A stretch of 64,000 nt of DNA from Micropterix aruncella. Taxonomy: Eukaryota > Arthropoda > Insecta > Lepidoptera > Micropterigidae. Positions 10,109 to 21,154 of this stretch are shown here, in pieces. The stretch lies in contig OX155980.1 in the NCBI GenBank assembly GCA_944548615.1, positions 2,227,884 to 2,291,883 on the forward strand, in the 5' to 3' direction. The notes below the pieces were generated by a model, which did no database searches, was not told where the DNA came from, and worked only from the letters and a program-made list of their open reading frames with translations. Every line of letters begins with the position of its first letter. Within the stretch, counting starts at the first letter, position 1. A program made the position numbers and the translations under genes.

Positions 10109-11639
10109 CCAATCGTAGAATCGGGGCGGTTGTGTTAAATGAAAATGTGTGTTAGCGGTGACGCAGGGAATTTGGCTCAAAGGGTGGCGGTAATAAACCC
10201 GCCCAGAAACAAGTCAATTTAAATGTTGACCCTCTTCTAACCAGAGAGCTCACTGTACGAATATTTAGAGGTTGCATCGTAATTTAAAAAAGAAGACTTC
10301 CTTGAATATTAATGAATTGCGCTGCACTGACCCAATAGCTTTAAAAACCTAGATGCTTAGGAAGGGCTTGGCCTGTATTGTAGTTTTACACGACTGCCCT
10401 TCAAAAAAAGAGTGTATTGTTCAGGGTTCATCTATGCAAGTTTTCCGTTTATTTATTCCATCAAAACATCTAAACGCCCGAATCAATTTAGAGGTGTGTG
10501 GTATTGATAGCATCGTTATGTAATGCCGGGAGTCAGAGGGTGCTTTAAATGTGCAAATATTAAGTAAGTAGTAGTCTAAATGTTCAAATGTCAATAACTT
10601 AACATAAATATATCGTCTTTAGTGTCAAAAGAAAGGTGTGTTTGAGTAGATTCCGGAAATATACATATATCTATATGGATAAATACACAAACCACTAATA
10701 TTTTATAAAATAAATCGTAAAATAATAATTATGAAAACCAATAGTTCACTTTCTGTAACGGCAGTTATATTTTTATACGATTGTGCTAAAAAAAAGGAGT
10801 GTAATGTTTTCAGGGTTCAAAATACACACAAGTTATGTAGTACATTCGCTCTTATATAATATTATTAGACGGTATAAATTACGGCTAAATGTAAGATATA
10901 ACGGTAATTTCTAAATTGTAAATAATTTTTCATTTCTTTTGTGCTCTTGCACTTGAATGTGTATGAAACCAATAAATAAATAAATATAGGAGGATATACA
11001 GAGAAATAAACAAATATAAAATAAATAAATACACTAATTATATCGCAACATCCATTGACAGACGAACACAGGTAGACGCATTCACAGATTTGGCGAAAAC
11101 TTACGTGGAAGTAGATATTTATTTATTTATTTATATTTTGGTAGGTATGTTAACATTAATGTCTCTTTTTTATTTGTACATGAAAAAACGTATTAGATAT
11201 ATTATATATTATTAAATTTACCTCTATAATCCAATACAAATATTTTCAACGTGGTAATAGTAATTATTTAAATATAATTTATGTGGTGTATCAGTGAGTT
11301 TCTTTTTGAAAATAAATAAATGACTATCCTCTACCTAGTGCTCTGGCCTGTGTGATGTGTAGAAAGCGTAGCACCCGCGTAGCGTAGCACTACCGTAGAA
11401 AGCGCCTTGGAGAAAGCGTAGCACTTCCTTTGGCACTTCCACTAGTGCGCGGGCCTGCGGCTTTCGCTGACGATTATTTTTCTATTTTGAAGTATATGGT
11501 GCTCATGAGCCTTAACCCCTTGACTGCAGAGATTGAAAGGTTATTTTTTTTATAAAATGTAAATAGCATATGACCGCTAATTGACAACTGTATCTGTCCA
11601 GGTTATAGCCTCAAAACAACTGCTATTTATTATAAGACT
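10109..11639. other. Unassigned AT-rich stretch with short internal repeats
   Basis: No gene recognised. A motif near AAAGGAGTGTAATGTTTTCAG occurs at about 10410 and 10795, suggesting two fragments of one repeat. At 11355-11430 the unit AGAAAGCGTAGCAC recurs three times locally. Confidence 0.4.
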
Positions 11640-11840
11640 AACTGCGGCCTCCGGTCCGGCCTTTCCAGCAGTGCGACCGCTACCTAGGGGTTTCGTTGGC
11701 GGCGTCCCTGTCGTATCTGGGTCGTGCAAGATCCGTGTCAACGAAATCGCGTAACATGTTTCTTTCCCTCCGTCGCGTTAGCAGGGCCGAGTGGGGCATT
11801 CGCGCACCGGCCATAAAACTGCTATACAAGTGTATATTCG

Positions 11841-12426
11841 AAGACTATCGCGGTTGTTTGACATTATAAATAGGATAGAAAACGAATTTACCGCGTGAAA
11901 TTTGTAGGACCCGACGTTTCGGTGACGTTGCAGCCGCCGTTGTCTAGGGTAGACTGAAGAGCTGTCAGTCCGTTGTTTTGCGGGTAGGACGCAATGGGAT
12001 TTTGAAAAATGTGAATTTTAAAATCCCATTGTTCTAACCAAGGAACAATTCTACTTTCCTCGCATGATCCGGGAAGCTATTGAAATAAGAAGAACTCCGA
12101 ACTTCAATAGAGATGACGGCTACAAACTTTCTTCTACGTGGAACCCTCTTCTTAAAATGTTCCCGCCGCCGAACGCCGAACGCAAAGACGTAAAACAGGA
12201 TACAGTGAGTGTTGTGTGCAAGACGGATTTTAAAAATTCCCGCGCTCCGAGCCCGGCCCCCCACCACCGTTATAACCTACGCAGTGGCGGCAGCGGTTTG
12301 CGGCCTACCCGCAAAACAACGGACTGACAGCTCTTCAGTCTACCCTAGACAACGGCGGCTGCAACGTCACCGAAACGTCGGGTCCTACAAATTTCACGCG
12401 GTAAATTCGTTTTCTATCCTATTTAT
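11841..12426 (+). mobile_element. Penelope-like element, family 2, 5'-truncated, inserted in the LINE
   Basis: It is flanked by a perfect 13-bp duplication, AAGTGTATATTCG, at 11828-11840 and 12427-12439, and it splits the LINE ORF2. It has an inverted partial terminal repeat on the left (about 11868-11985) and the same sequence in the other orientation on the right (about 12304-12426). A short coding fragment lies between. Partial, inverted LTR-like ends are known for Penelope-like elements. Shorter copies of the same family are at 25806-26076 and 40491-40689. Confidence 0.8.
12025..12327 (+). pseudogene. Penelope-like ORF, C-terminal end after the GIY-YIG domain
   Basis: The frame reads FYFPRMIREAIEIRR followed by NFNRDDGYKLSSTWNPLLK, then a basic proline/serine-rich tail ending at the TGA at 12325. 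REAIEI.....NFNRDDG...S.TW is a signature I associate with the end of the GIY-YIG endonuclease region of Penelope-like and related retroelements. The reverse transcriptase and most of the endonuclease are missing because of 5' truncation, so this cannot be active. Confidence 0.75.
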
Positions 12427-13439
12427 AAGTGTATATTCGTACCACAGGTGTCTTATGTAGCGCGTGCTTGGGCGTGGCCCTCCATCTCGAGGCCGCGCGT
12501 GTAGTTCTACTGCGTGGCCAGCGTCTCCATCTTGTGGCGTTGACTGGCGCATATCGGACGACCTCCACTCTCGCTCTTCTCGTCATCGCTCGGATACTGC
12601 CGATCGATCTGGAGATTTTGAGCGTGCGGCTAGCCTGTGGACTATTTCAGTCTGACGGTGAACCCGGCGGTAACCAGGTTGGTGGACTGTAACCGCCTGT
12701 TTCGGGCGGAGAGCCTGCGCGTCTGGCAGGAACTGCGGGATGCCGGCGGTACGGGCCGCTTTACCCATAGTTTTTTCCCGTCGGTGTCAGAGCGGATGAA
12801 AAATGATTTCCTGCGGTTTGACCACCGGCTCACGCAACTCGTCGGGGGTCACGGTGAGTTCAAGGCCAAATTATTTGACTTTGAACTCAGCGACGATACC
12901 TGGTGCCCGTGTGGCTTCGGTCGACAAACCGCAGAACACATCATCTGGACATGCCCTAAGCTGGATACCGCACGGGCAGTAATGCTGGATACGGTTGGTG
13001 CGTGCGTAGGCCATCTGCGGATCTGGTATATGGATCTCGTGGGATGCGGGGTTTGCTTCCGTGCGTTCCGGGTGTTTGCAGACAACTGGGTATCCAATTG
13101 GGAGGAGCTGAGGCAGCGGGGCTCTCCCCCTCCGAAAGAGGGCCTCCCCTCTTAACGGTGCTGTCCGTGGGCTGCTTCATTGCCCGAAGTCGTCCGTATC
13201 GTATCGTGACGTCCCGCCCGCCTCTGTGGGTGCATGCCTTTTGCGGGTTCTCCCGGTCTAGATGCCTCCGATGGCGTCCCTGCTGCTGTTTATTGATGTA
13301 AGTCGGCACCGCACATAGCCACATGGATACACCTCCACAAATCACCAGCGATAGATATAAATTACAGTAATGTAGTATATAAAAGTAGCTAAATTTATAA
13401 AACTTTTTTCTAATTATTTGTTAGTTTGTAAGCAATATG

Positions 13440-13668
13440 TAAGTAGTTTTTGATGAAAAATAAACGGTTCACGGGGTTGCCGGAGGGGGTAGAAACCCGG
13501 AGAATCTTCCTCCATATCTCCGTTCGTTCACCCCTCACGCGCTACCCTTTCGGTACGCGTGAGGTTGTCGTTGCACAACATCCCGGGCAGATAAAACGAC
13601 CCATGTCGTTAGAACTGTCCGGGTGGAGGGCGGGGTTTCTTCCCCCGCCTGTCACCGCGTAAACGTAT
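13440..13668 (+). pseudogene. R1-clade LINE ORF1 fragment downstream of ORF2
   Basis: The stretch around CGGTACGCGTGAGGTTGTCG and the following CCCGGGCAGATAAAACGACC matches, in order, the ORF1 region at 2880-3060 (read on its minus strand), which encodes the RADKTTTVVITARA segment. It lies just after the probable 3' UTR of the ORF2 copy at 11640-13155, in the same direction. This could be the start of a second, head-to-tail copy, or a rearrangement. Confidence 0.6.
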
Positions 13669-13939
13669 AATAAAAGGCCTCCGGTTCTTGAATATGATAT
13701 TTTAGCGTTCCGACTCTCGCATCAACACCTCCACTTCCTAGTGCCTGTGAGTTTTTGCTTAGCATCGGAGATTCATACACAAGATACTGTAATCGCACAA
13801 GATATTGTAATATTCACTATAACTCGTTATTGCCGCGCGTTATGCATGCATACAATGTATGCTTTAATGATATTGACATATTTAACCATCAAAATAGTCG
13901 ATCTCTTGTTAAGGAGGTACGTGAAAATCTGATTATCAG

Positions 13940-14070
13940 ATCGGATTGAATTATCATGCACATACACTCACACGCATACATACAAGCACACACATACATA
14001 CACACACACACACACCCACACATACACGCTCTCCATCACACAAACACACACCAACACCCATACACTCGCA
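13940..14070. repeat. CA/CATA-rich microsatellite
   Basis: Imperfect (CA)n and (CATA)n stretch. The open frame through it encodes only His/Thr repeats and is not a gene. The rest of 13669-14253 shows nothing identifiable. Confidence 0.85.
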
Positions 14071-14253
14071 CATAGCGATTTTACCTGTTAGTTTTAAATT
14101 CTTTTTGGTTTTCTTTGTATTGTATTGTTTAGCACATTTTGTAATACTTATATAGCAAATAATTTAAAACATCATTGGCTTTACTACTGGTATATATTAG
14201 GCTTATACGTTATTTTTTATGCTGTATGTTTTTAACAAAAATTAAATAAAAAA

Positions 14254-14841
14254 TACGTGTGGCACTCGGGGACTGCCGCGGTAAAGCTATTGCATAGCAT
14301 TTTTAACAACTTATGCAATTATAATTATTTATTTATTTTATTTTTTCTGATATCAGATAACTGCGCTCTATCGGAAAACGTTGAAATTATTCCGAATCAT
14401 TTGCGGCTGTGAAAGCAAATGATTCGGAATAATTTAAACGTCTTCCGATAGAGCGCCGCGCACGAATTTTTTATTCGATAAAGCAAAAAAACGGATTATT
14501 CGAAAAAAATCGTAGATAAAAAGATAGATAATTAAATTATCTTTAAAATGGTGCAGGTTTCATAATAATACGCCAGATAGTATTTGCGTAGTAGTCGTTT
14601 TTGTGTTCGGTTAGACCTAATTTCACAAATTAATTACACTATGTAATATAAACAACATCTAAAATATTCAAAGCTAAGAATATTAGGAAAATGTTTTTGT
14701 TTAACATATATTTTTTTCGAATCGTAAGCAGTACTCGTTTAGACGTAATTATCAGTTTAAAATCATTAATTTTCATTAAGAAATTTCTTCATTCGGTCGC
14801 CGCGCTGGCCTAGGCCCGCGATAAAAGCTATGCAATAGCTT
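14254..14841 (+). mobile_element. Palindromic MITE (TACGTGTGGC family), copy 3, full palindrome
   Basis: Most complete copy. The internal palindrome has arms of about 42 bp: GCGCTCTATCGGAAAACGTT from 14363, mirrored by the sequence ending in CTTCCGATAGAGCGC near 14455, around a short GGCTGTGAAA loop. Left terminus TACGTGTGGC, right terminal hairpin AAGCTATGCAATAGCTT. Non-coding. Flanking target duplication is obscured by A-rich flanks. The short stretch 14842-15185 has no recognisable feature. Confidence 0.9.
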
Positions 14842-15185
14842 AAAATAAAATAAACAGACGTTTTTTTTACCGTAACTCTAGAACCACTGTGCTATGTGGC
14901 AGGGAATGATGAGGATGCGGCAAAAGTATTGTGAACGCGCAAAATGATAGAAAGACGAAAATATATATTTTGAGCCTGATAAGGTACATTGCGGCTTGTA
15001 AACTACTACTGGCGAACCCGCCACCTCGAAAAGTTATAATACCATGTCGTTCGGTCTCCCGTGGAGTGAAAGCAGGGACTCAAGGACTGACACAATCCAC
15101 TGCCTAAGTACGCCTGTAGATTCGGGTTTTATCTAAGAGTCGGGCCGACCTAACGCTTTTACTATCATATTTAGATGGATATCTT

Positions 15186-16223
15186 GTTCGTTTGTTTGTT
15201 TGTTTCTACTCTTTATTGTTAAGTTCAGAATGGGGTGGCTTTTTTAGTTTTTTTACGCTATTGCTTAGCTTTTATCGCGGGCCTAGGCCAGCGCGGCGAC
15301 CGAATGAAGAAATTTCTTAACGAAAATTAATGAATTTAAACTGATAATTACGTCTAAACGAGTACTGCTTACGATTCGAAAAAAATATATGTTAAACAAG
15401 GACATTTTCCTAATATTCCTAGGTTGGAATATTTTAGATTTTGTTTATATTTCATAGTGTAATTAATTTGTGAAATTAGGTCTAACCGAACACAAAAACG
15501 ACTACTACACAAATAATATCTGGCGTATTATTATGAAACCTGCACCATTTTAAAGATAATTTAATTATCTATCTTTTTATCTACGATTTTTTTTGAATAA
15601 TCCGTTTTTTTTGCTTTCTCGAATAAAAAATTCGTGCGCGGCGCTCTATCGGAAGACGTTTAAATTATTCCGAATCATTTGCTTCCGCAGCCGTAAATGA
15701 TTCGGAATAATTTCAACGTTTTCCGATAGAGCGCAGTTATCTGATATCAGAAAAAATAAAATAAATAAATAATTATAATTGCATACCTAAATTGTTAAAA
15801 ATGCTATGCAATAGCTTTACCGCGGCAGTCCCCGGGTGCCAAACGTATTTTTTTTTTTTTAAATTTTTTTTTATCCACAAGGCTTCTTTGTGGAACCCCG
15901 TCAAGTACTCAGACGGCCACACTCATCTCAGTATTGACCGCGCCCAACGCTGCTTAACTTCGGTAACAATGAGGAGAACCGGTGTCAACGCGGCTGCGGA
16001 CGTTTGTCATATGACAATCTCCTACAACCAACCCTATTATAAAGTGTTTATATGTATGTGTGTGTGTGTGTGTGTGTGTGTCTTGATATTGCATTCGATC
16101 GACAGAATTGAAAATGCAATTCCATTAATTTCATCCCAAAAGAAAAATGGCGACCCAGCCGGGAATGGAACCCAGGACTTTACAATGTAAGATCAGGCGA
16201 CCTAACCACTCTGCCACCGGGCC
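15186..16223 (-). mobile_element. tRNA-headed SINE, copy 2, split by a MITE
   Basis: Same family as 4234-4517. The (AAAC)n tail is at 15186 and the tRNA-like head at about 16150-16223 on the minus strand, with TGGCAGAGTGGTTAGG as box A. The body contains a (GT)n run near 16060. It is longer than copy 1, so copy 1 has an internal deletion. A MITE at 15254-15847 is inserted close to the tail end. Confidence 0.82.
15254..15847 (-). mobile_element. Palindromic MITE (TACGTGTGGC family), copy 4
   Basis: Reverse orientation. The right-hand end reads CCCCGGGTGCCAAACGTA and the hairpin end is at 15255-15271, with one substitution in its stem (GCTATTGCTTAGC). Both palindrome arms are present around 15640-15735. 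It lies within the SINE, so it inserted after it. Confidence 0.9.
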
Positions 16224-16224
16224 G

Positions 16225-16560
16225 TGTCCATCCCACAGTCTGGTCGTGGAGTCAAGGTCGCTTGCGCGGCCTCTACCTGCCGTAAAGAATTTATCGCGGA
16301 TCCGTGGCGCTCTTTGCCAGTCAAGTTCACCCGGGATCTGGTGGCCGTCGGATCGTTTCTCTGAATCGGTGACGCTAGGTCAGGACGCCAGCTATCCCCG
16401 GTCTTTAGGAACGTTTTCAGACTCCCCCGGTTATTTGACGGTTTGCGTAAGCGTAACTGATATAGCCTGGTGTTCAAATTGCCCAAGTCCTCCCGAAGGG
16501 CTCCTACGGATCCGCAAGTTTGATCCCAACCGCCTACGACTGTTAGTTACATCGGCAGAT
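16225..16560 (-). repeat. GC-rich modular repeat, divergent copy
   Basis: GGTCGCTTGCGCGGCCTCTA, ATTTATCGCGGATCC and TCACCCGGGATCTGGTGGCC follow the order of the centre module of subfamily A in the minus orientation, but identity is clearly lower. It may represent a third subfamily. The open frame 16147-16563 crosses the SINE head into this block and is fortuitous. Confidence 0.6.
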
Positions 16561-16611
16561 TAGCCCTTCCAGGTTAAGATTAAAAGTATTTATTTTCTGT
16601 TACAGTGTTGT

Positions 16612-17515
16612 GTAAGAATGGGTGAACAGCCGGGCAAAGGACGCTGTGGTCCGCGATAGATTCGGTAAACACCGTTTCACCGCTTCGTAAGGGAGAGGAC
16701 CGTGCAAGCGACCTTGAACTCGTAACCAATCGAGAGACTGGAGTAATCTGGTCACAATTGGAAGTAAGGGCGTGAGTGTAGGCCCGCCGGGTAACACTCC
16801 TGGCTATCTCGCGGTTAAGGCGTTGGCCCCTTACGGGCTTGTTTCGTAGTCGGGGGAGTCTGGAAGCTGTATTGTTTCCTATAGAGCGGGGGTGGTTGTG
16901 TACCTTACGGCGACTGCTCTTGAATTGACCATTGGCCATCCGATCCCGGGTAAGAGGCGGGCAAAGGACGCCATGGTCCGCGATAGATTCGGTATACACC
17001 GTTTCACCGCTTCGTAAGGGAGAGGATTGCGCAAGCGACCTCGAACTCGGAACCAATCGAGAGACCGGAGAAATCTGGTCACAACTGGTAGTTAGGGCGC
17101 GAGTGTCGGGCCCGCCAGGTAACATAACTGGCTATCTCGAGGTAAGGCGTTGGTCTCTAACGGGTTGTGGCGTAGCTAGACGCAGGATTGTTTTGTCCAA
17201 AGTCTTCTACGCTCACTCCAGGGAGATAGAACGACTAATCATTAAAAGTCCCTGTGGTGACGGGCTCGCCCGTTGTAGTCGACAACTCAAGTTAATAGTC
17301 AGAGTGCACAGTCGATTGGCTTACGCCGCACGGTGCACAGACCGTCCAGAAGCGCTAGAAGGTTGATTCCCAGAGGAAACTGACCATAAGGCCAGAGTCC
17401 TACCCAGGCTCGCACTTCATGCGTGAAGGCCGTCGGATAGGTGTTGACCCGTGAGTGTGACCAACCCTGAACAGAATCGGTCTTCGTGGCCAACTCAGCA
17501 AGGGCCCATTAGCTT
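16612..17515 (+). repeat. GC-rich modular repeat cluster: two plus copies, one inverted leading module
   Basis: 16612-16847 is a partial plus copy ending CCTTACGGGCTTGTTTCG. It runs directly into a second plus copy, starting TAGTCGGGGGAGTCTGG at 16847 and ending GCCCGTTGTAGTCGACAAC at about 17287. After the junction AATAGTCAGAGTGCACAGTC (about 17294) comes a leading module in minus orientation, to GGGCCCATTAGCTTCC. The tail of one unit is thus joined to an inverted leading module with no centre module, showing rearrangement. Confidence 0.85.
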
Positions 17516-18019
17516 CCATTAACTCCCGGTAAGGTACATTTCAGTTTATGCACCGAGCTCTCGGATTGCTCGTTATTGAAAGGCGCGGCACGGCACGCTG
17601 TCCCTTTATATGGTACCACAAAGCGGTCGCTTCCGAGAGACCACCGCGCGCTGGCTTTGATGCCTTTTTTTAGCACAACATATAAATTTTCATCCACTGA
17701 CCGCGGTACAACTGCCCATACCTATCCATATACTCCTTTCTCTTTACTTTCCTTTTTAAAAACGTATTTTGATGGTGCGAAATGTTTATTTCGTTAATTA
17801 AAAAAGTTTTATTTTTCAATTGTGTGTTTATCGCTCTGCCGCTTTTTACCAACTGCTGAACGATTTTCTTATTTTCCCGGCCACCAACCGACCAGGAGGA
17901 AAAGTGTTTTGAACACGTTAAAAAAAATCCGAGATGAAGACAGAAATATTAATTTTTAACCTCCACTGAGATTTATTAATTTATTTTTTTATTAAAGAAA
18001 AGCACATTTTTCACGGCAA
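17516..18019. other. Unassigned stretch
   Basis: Contains a moderately GC-rich 17560-17670 section and AT-rich sequence after it. No family recognised. Confidence 0.4.
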
Positions 18020-18270
18020 CTTGGGTTGTCGACTACAACGGGCGAGCCCGTCACCTCAGGAAGTTTTAACGATTAGTCGTTCTATCTCCCTGGAGTGAAC
18101 GTAGAAGACTTGGGACAAAAACAGTCCACCATCTAGCTACGTCACAAGCCCGTAAGAGGCCAACGCCTTAACCTGGCGCCTTAACGCCGTTACCTGGCGG
18201 GCCAACACTCCCGCCCTTACTTCCAATTGTGGCCAGATTACTCCGCAAACATTATAGGACTCTATAAGAA
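18020..18270 (-). repeat. GC-rich modular repeat, tail module
   Basis: It begins TTGGGTTGTCGACTACAACG and proceeds through CACCTCAGGAAGTTTTAACG to a break at TGGCCAGATTACTCCGC. Orientation is minus. 18271-18546 is unassigned but contains GCCTAACTAGGCCTAGGCCC near 18390, a motif also present at 38630, 50540 and 56490, probably from one short dispersed repeat. Confidence 0.85.
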
Positions 18271-18546
18271 ACAGTACTGGCTATTTTTCACGGCAGTACA
18301 TTGTAAGTCTAACATTAGAGGCTTAAATGTAAATAATAGCAAAATAGAAAGCACCGCAGACCCACATTTTTTTGAAATCAACGCCGCCTAACTAGGCCTA
18401 GGCCCGTACTAAGGCAAGCGTGACAATTACATAATGGAATTGTATTTTATTTATTACATATTTTTTAAATATTTGTTATTTTTATTTTAACCAAAATAAA
18501 GAGAAAAATGAAGTTATATGTAGGAAAAGAAATAAAAAGTCATTAA

Positions 18547-19133
18547 TCTTATATATAAAAATGAATCGCCGTGCGTTAGTATCGCAAGATCTCGAAAATG
18601 ACTCGACCGATTTGAATTATTATTTTTCCGTTTGTTTGCCTTGATTCAGGGGTGGTTTACAAAAAAATATTTATGAAAAACTCAAAGAAACAACTGAAAA
18701 TAGAAAAAATCGAAATTGGTCATTTTGGAAAATGGGCCACTTTCAATAGATGGCGTTCGCGGCGATCCTATTGTTTGACTACTGCGCCATCCATAACTGT
18801 TATTCATTCCGTGCGATTGTGTAAAATTTCAAAAAGTCGAATAGTCGAAAAGGTCGAAAAAGTCAAAATAGTCGAAAAAGTCAAAAACGTAAAAAAAGTC
18901 GAAATATTCTAAAAAGTCGAAAAAGTCAAAACAGTCCGAAAAGTCCAAAAATGCAAAAATATATAAAAAGTCGGAAAAGTTGAAAAAGTCGAAAAAAACT
19001 CAAACCATACATGATTCGGCCATATTATAGATTCCAATGGATTGGATTTGGAAGGTTGATTAGGATCAATAGACGCGTATGAAGAGTTACAATCAAATCA
19101 ATTTTAGGTAGTACGAAGTTCACCGGGTCATCT
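18547..19133 (+). mobile_element. Non-autonomous Helitron-like element carrying a 9-bp satellite
   Basis: It begins TCTTATATATAAAAATGAAT after an A and ends GTTCACCGGGTCATCTAG before a T. The TC...CTAG ends and the A/T target are the hallmarks of Helitrons, and the wording of both ends matches common arthropod Helitron families. There is no Rep/helicase coding. Bases 18828-18998 hold an imperfect tandem array of the unit AAGTCGAAA, which accounts for the lysine-rich open frame there. Confidence 0.7.
18828..18998. repeat. 9-bp minisatellite (GTCGAAAAA-like)
   Basis: About 18 degenerate units such as GTCGAAAAA, GTCAAAATA and GTCCAAAAA inside the Helitron-like element. Helitrons often carry internal microsatellites. 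Confidence 0.85.
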
Positions 19134-20221
19134 AGTATTTAATATATGTCAAGTAATATAAAACTTAATATAAAAATACATAGTCATAAAAGGACAATTC
19201 ATTGTCAATAGGCAATAAGTCCGCCTGTCGTATGTTTGTCTTCTTGAAATGTGTAATTAAGAATTTCTATCTATCTACTTCAGTTTCGGAATGGTCCTTA
19301 TCGTCTCAGGGGGTGTCAAAATGGATATTTCCGTCTTTATGTCGATTTTTTTAGGCCGTTCACAATACTTTTCCTATTGGCCGAAAGTTAAAAAAGTGTA
19401 CTCTTTTTTTTGGACAGTCGTTCAAAAACAAAGCTTATTTTTTCTCAATAAGAAATACTGTAACAGATGTATGGTTTATAGGGTATTATAAAAAATTCGA
19501 GCGCGCATTCAAATCGGAAAAAAAGAGTACGGAGCGGCTGTCGAGGCCTTTGGTCCGGGCTTGAACAAGCGTTTTGTATTGGATTAGATTGGTTTAATTA
19601 ACTGATTTCTTGATAGAGTATAAGGCGTATTTTATCCACCCAACAAAACGAAATTAGTAACTCGTTTTTTAAATAAATAAATAATATTGATTTAGTTTTA
19701 GTGCTCTGAATGATCGCATTCTGATTACTATCCGAGTTATTTCTGGAACCTATCAAAAGTTAGATTTTTAGGACACACTGTGTTTTAACCGATTACAGCA
19801 CTCAACCGTGGATGCGTATTTATTTATTCCTCTGGTGTGATATTATCGATATCGATCTCTTCACCGCCCTTTGAAATTTGTAAGCCGATTGAGCACTACG
19901 TTCTCAATGGCTTATCCTACGGTCTAAAATTTGCAACGCTTTCCCAATGCTTTGAGAAACGGAAAGAGAGGTTCCTCGGTGGAGTCTCACGCAGACTGCG
20001 ACCCACGAACGAGGATTACAGGATTTTACATAGAGGCTTCTGTTAGAAATACGTTTGTGAAGTGGCGGTGCAATTCTTTTACCTTCGCGGTAGGAGGTGA
20101 GAGGGACGCCTTTGTCATCTAATATAATAGAAAAGTAGACAGAGCAATAGGAACATCCTAGATATTTTTCTATCGATTCTTTTACTCCCTGAGCAGTAGG
20201 GAGAGTATAGTGAAAGCACAT
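19134..20221. other. Unassigned, repeat-like stretch
   Basis: 19280-19330 resembles 48675-48720 (GGAATGGTCCTTATCGTCTC versus GGAAATGGTCTTAATCGTAT), so it is a dispersed repeat. 20050-20125 (TTCGCGGTAGGAGGTGAGAG) looks like part of a known insect repeat but I cannot name it. No coding support. Confidence 0.4.
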
Positions 20222-20292
20222 TTTTTTCGAGATGGATATATCTATTTTTCGAGATGGATATATCTAATTTTCAAGACGGATATATCTATTTT
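20222..20292. repeat. Three tandem 24-bp units
   Basis: CGAGATGGATATATCTA, CGAGATGGATATATCTA and CAAGACGGATATATCTA, each followed by a T-rich spacer. Confidence 0.85.
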
Positions 20293-20512
20293 AATCTTAA
20301 ATCGACGGATACCTGTCGATATCGGTTTCCGTAAAAATTTCGGTTTGCATAATATACAATACATTTTGCGTTTCAATATGTAACACTGATATGGGTGTTA
20401 CATATTGTATGGGTCGAACCGATTGATTACAACTTACTAACAGTCCGTTTCCTTTACACAAAATGTGATAGAAATGTAATCGGTCATGTTCTGGCATTTA
20501 CTGAGGAAGGGG

Positions 20513-20700
20513 TCGGTTTATCGGAGGGGGGGGGGGGTAGGGGGTAAGTGGGGGGTTCGGGGCGGTTGAGAGAGGGGGGTTTGCGAAGAGTGGTGAGTTG
20601 CAAGAGGGATGGGGTTTGCTGGGGGTGCCGGTGGTTGCGAGAAAGGGTGGTGGCTGCGGAGGGTTGGGGGAGGGAGATTCCGGAGTTGCGGGGTGGGGTG
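20513..20700 (+). repeat. G-rich strand, quadruplex-capable
   Basis: Long runs of G (GGAGGGGGGGGGGGGTAGGG and many GGGG tracts) over about 190 bases. The complementary frame encodes a Pro/Ser/Thr-rich peptide that I regard as an artefact. 20700-21150 holds a short repeat piece (AGCCGAGAAACGAACCGCGC near 20755) and AT-rich DNA without further features. Confidence 0.8.
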
Positions 20701-21154
20701 CATAATCAAATATTAACGCCGTGTGTTGAATAATCAAATATTCAACAGGGGCTTAGCCGAGAAACGAACCGCGCCGGTCGAGGCAATTGCAACGGAACCA
20801 AGCCGGGTTCTTCCGCGGGCCGAGAGGGGCAGTCATCAGTCCTTGGCTATTTGCCGGAAAAGACTAGTGGTGAAACAGCCGATTATTTATTACCTTTGAA
20901 CGATAAAATGCTATATAATTAATTTAAATATAATTCTGGTTGTTTACATATTTTATAATTTGGACCTATCATATTGATTTAATAACATAATAATATAATA
21001 ATTGTCTGGTATATTTAGTAATATCTGGGACAAATATGAGGGACGTTAAAAAAATATTAATTGAGTTGCAAACCTTTGGAGCCATATAAAAATAAATACT
21101 AACATGCACAGCTAATACATCTGTTATTTTATTATATTTTTTTTAAAAGGTACC

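Larger units (their letters stand above)
11640..13155 (+). pseudogene. R1-clade LINE ORF2, C-terminal half, second copy
   Basis: Homologous to the element at 1-3068 but on the plus strand. 11640-11840 matches the region after motif C (CGCTACCTAGGGGTTTCG encodes RYLGVS). After the Penelope insertion the frame resumes with VPQVSYVARAWAWPS at 12439. A frameshift leads to RVVLLRGQRLHLVALTGAYRTTS and another to NRLFRAESLRVWQELRD. The ORF2 terminal zinc motif CPCGFGRQTAEHIIWTC is at about 12907. Stop at 13153. At least two frameshifts make it dead. 13156-13440 is the probable 3' untranslated region. Confidence 0.88.

Noticed and set aside
12304..12426. Complete hammerhead in Penelope family 2 (ACCGAAACGTCGGG)
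   Set aside because: The GAAAC part fits but I could not find a CUGANGA box with a pairing stem II on the same strand at the right distance.
13946..14155. His/Thr-rich frame
   Set aside because: Translation of a CA/CATA microsatellite.
20498..20737. Proline-rich minus-strand frames
   Set aside because: Direct consequence of the G-rich strand composition.
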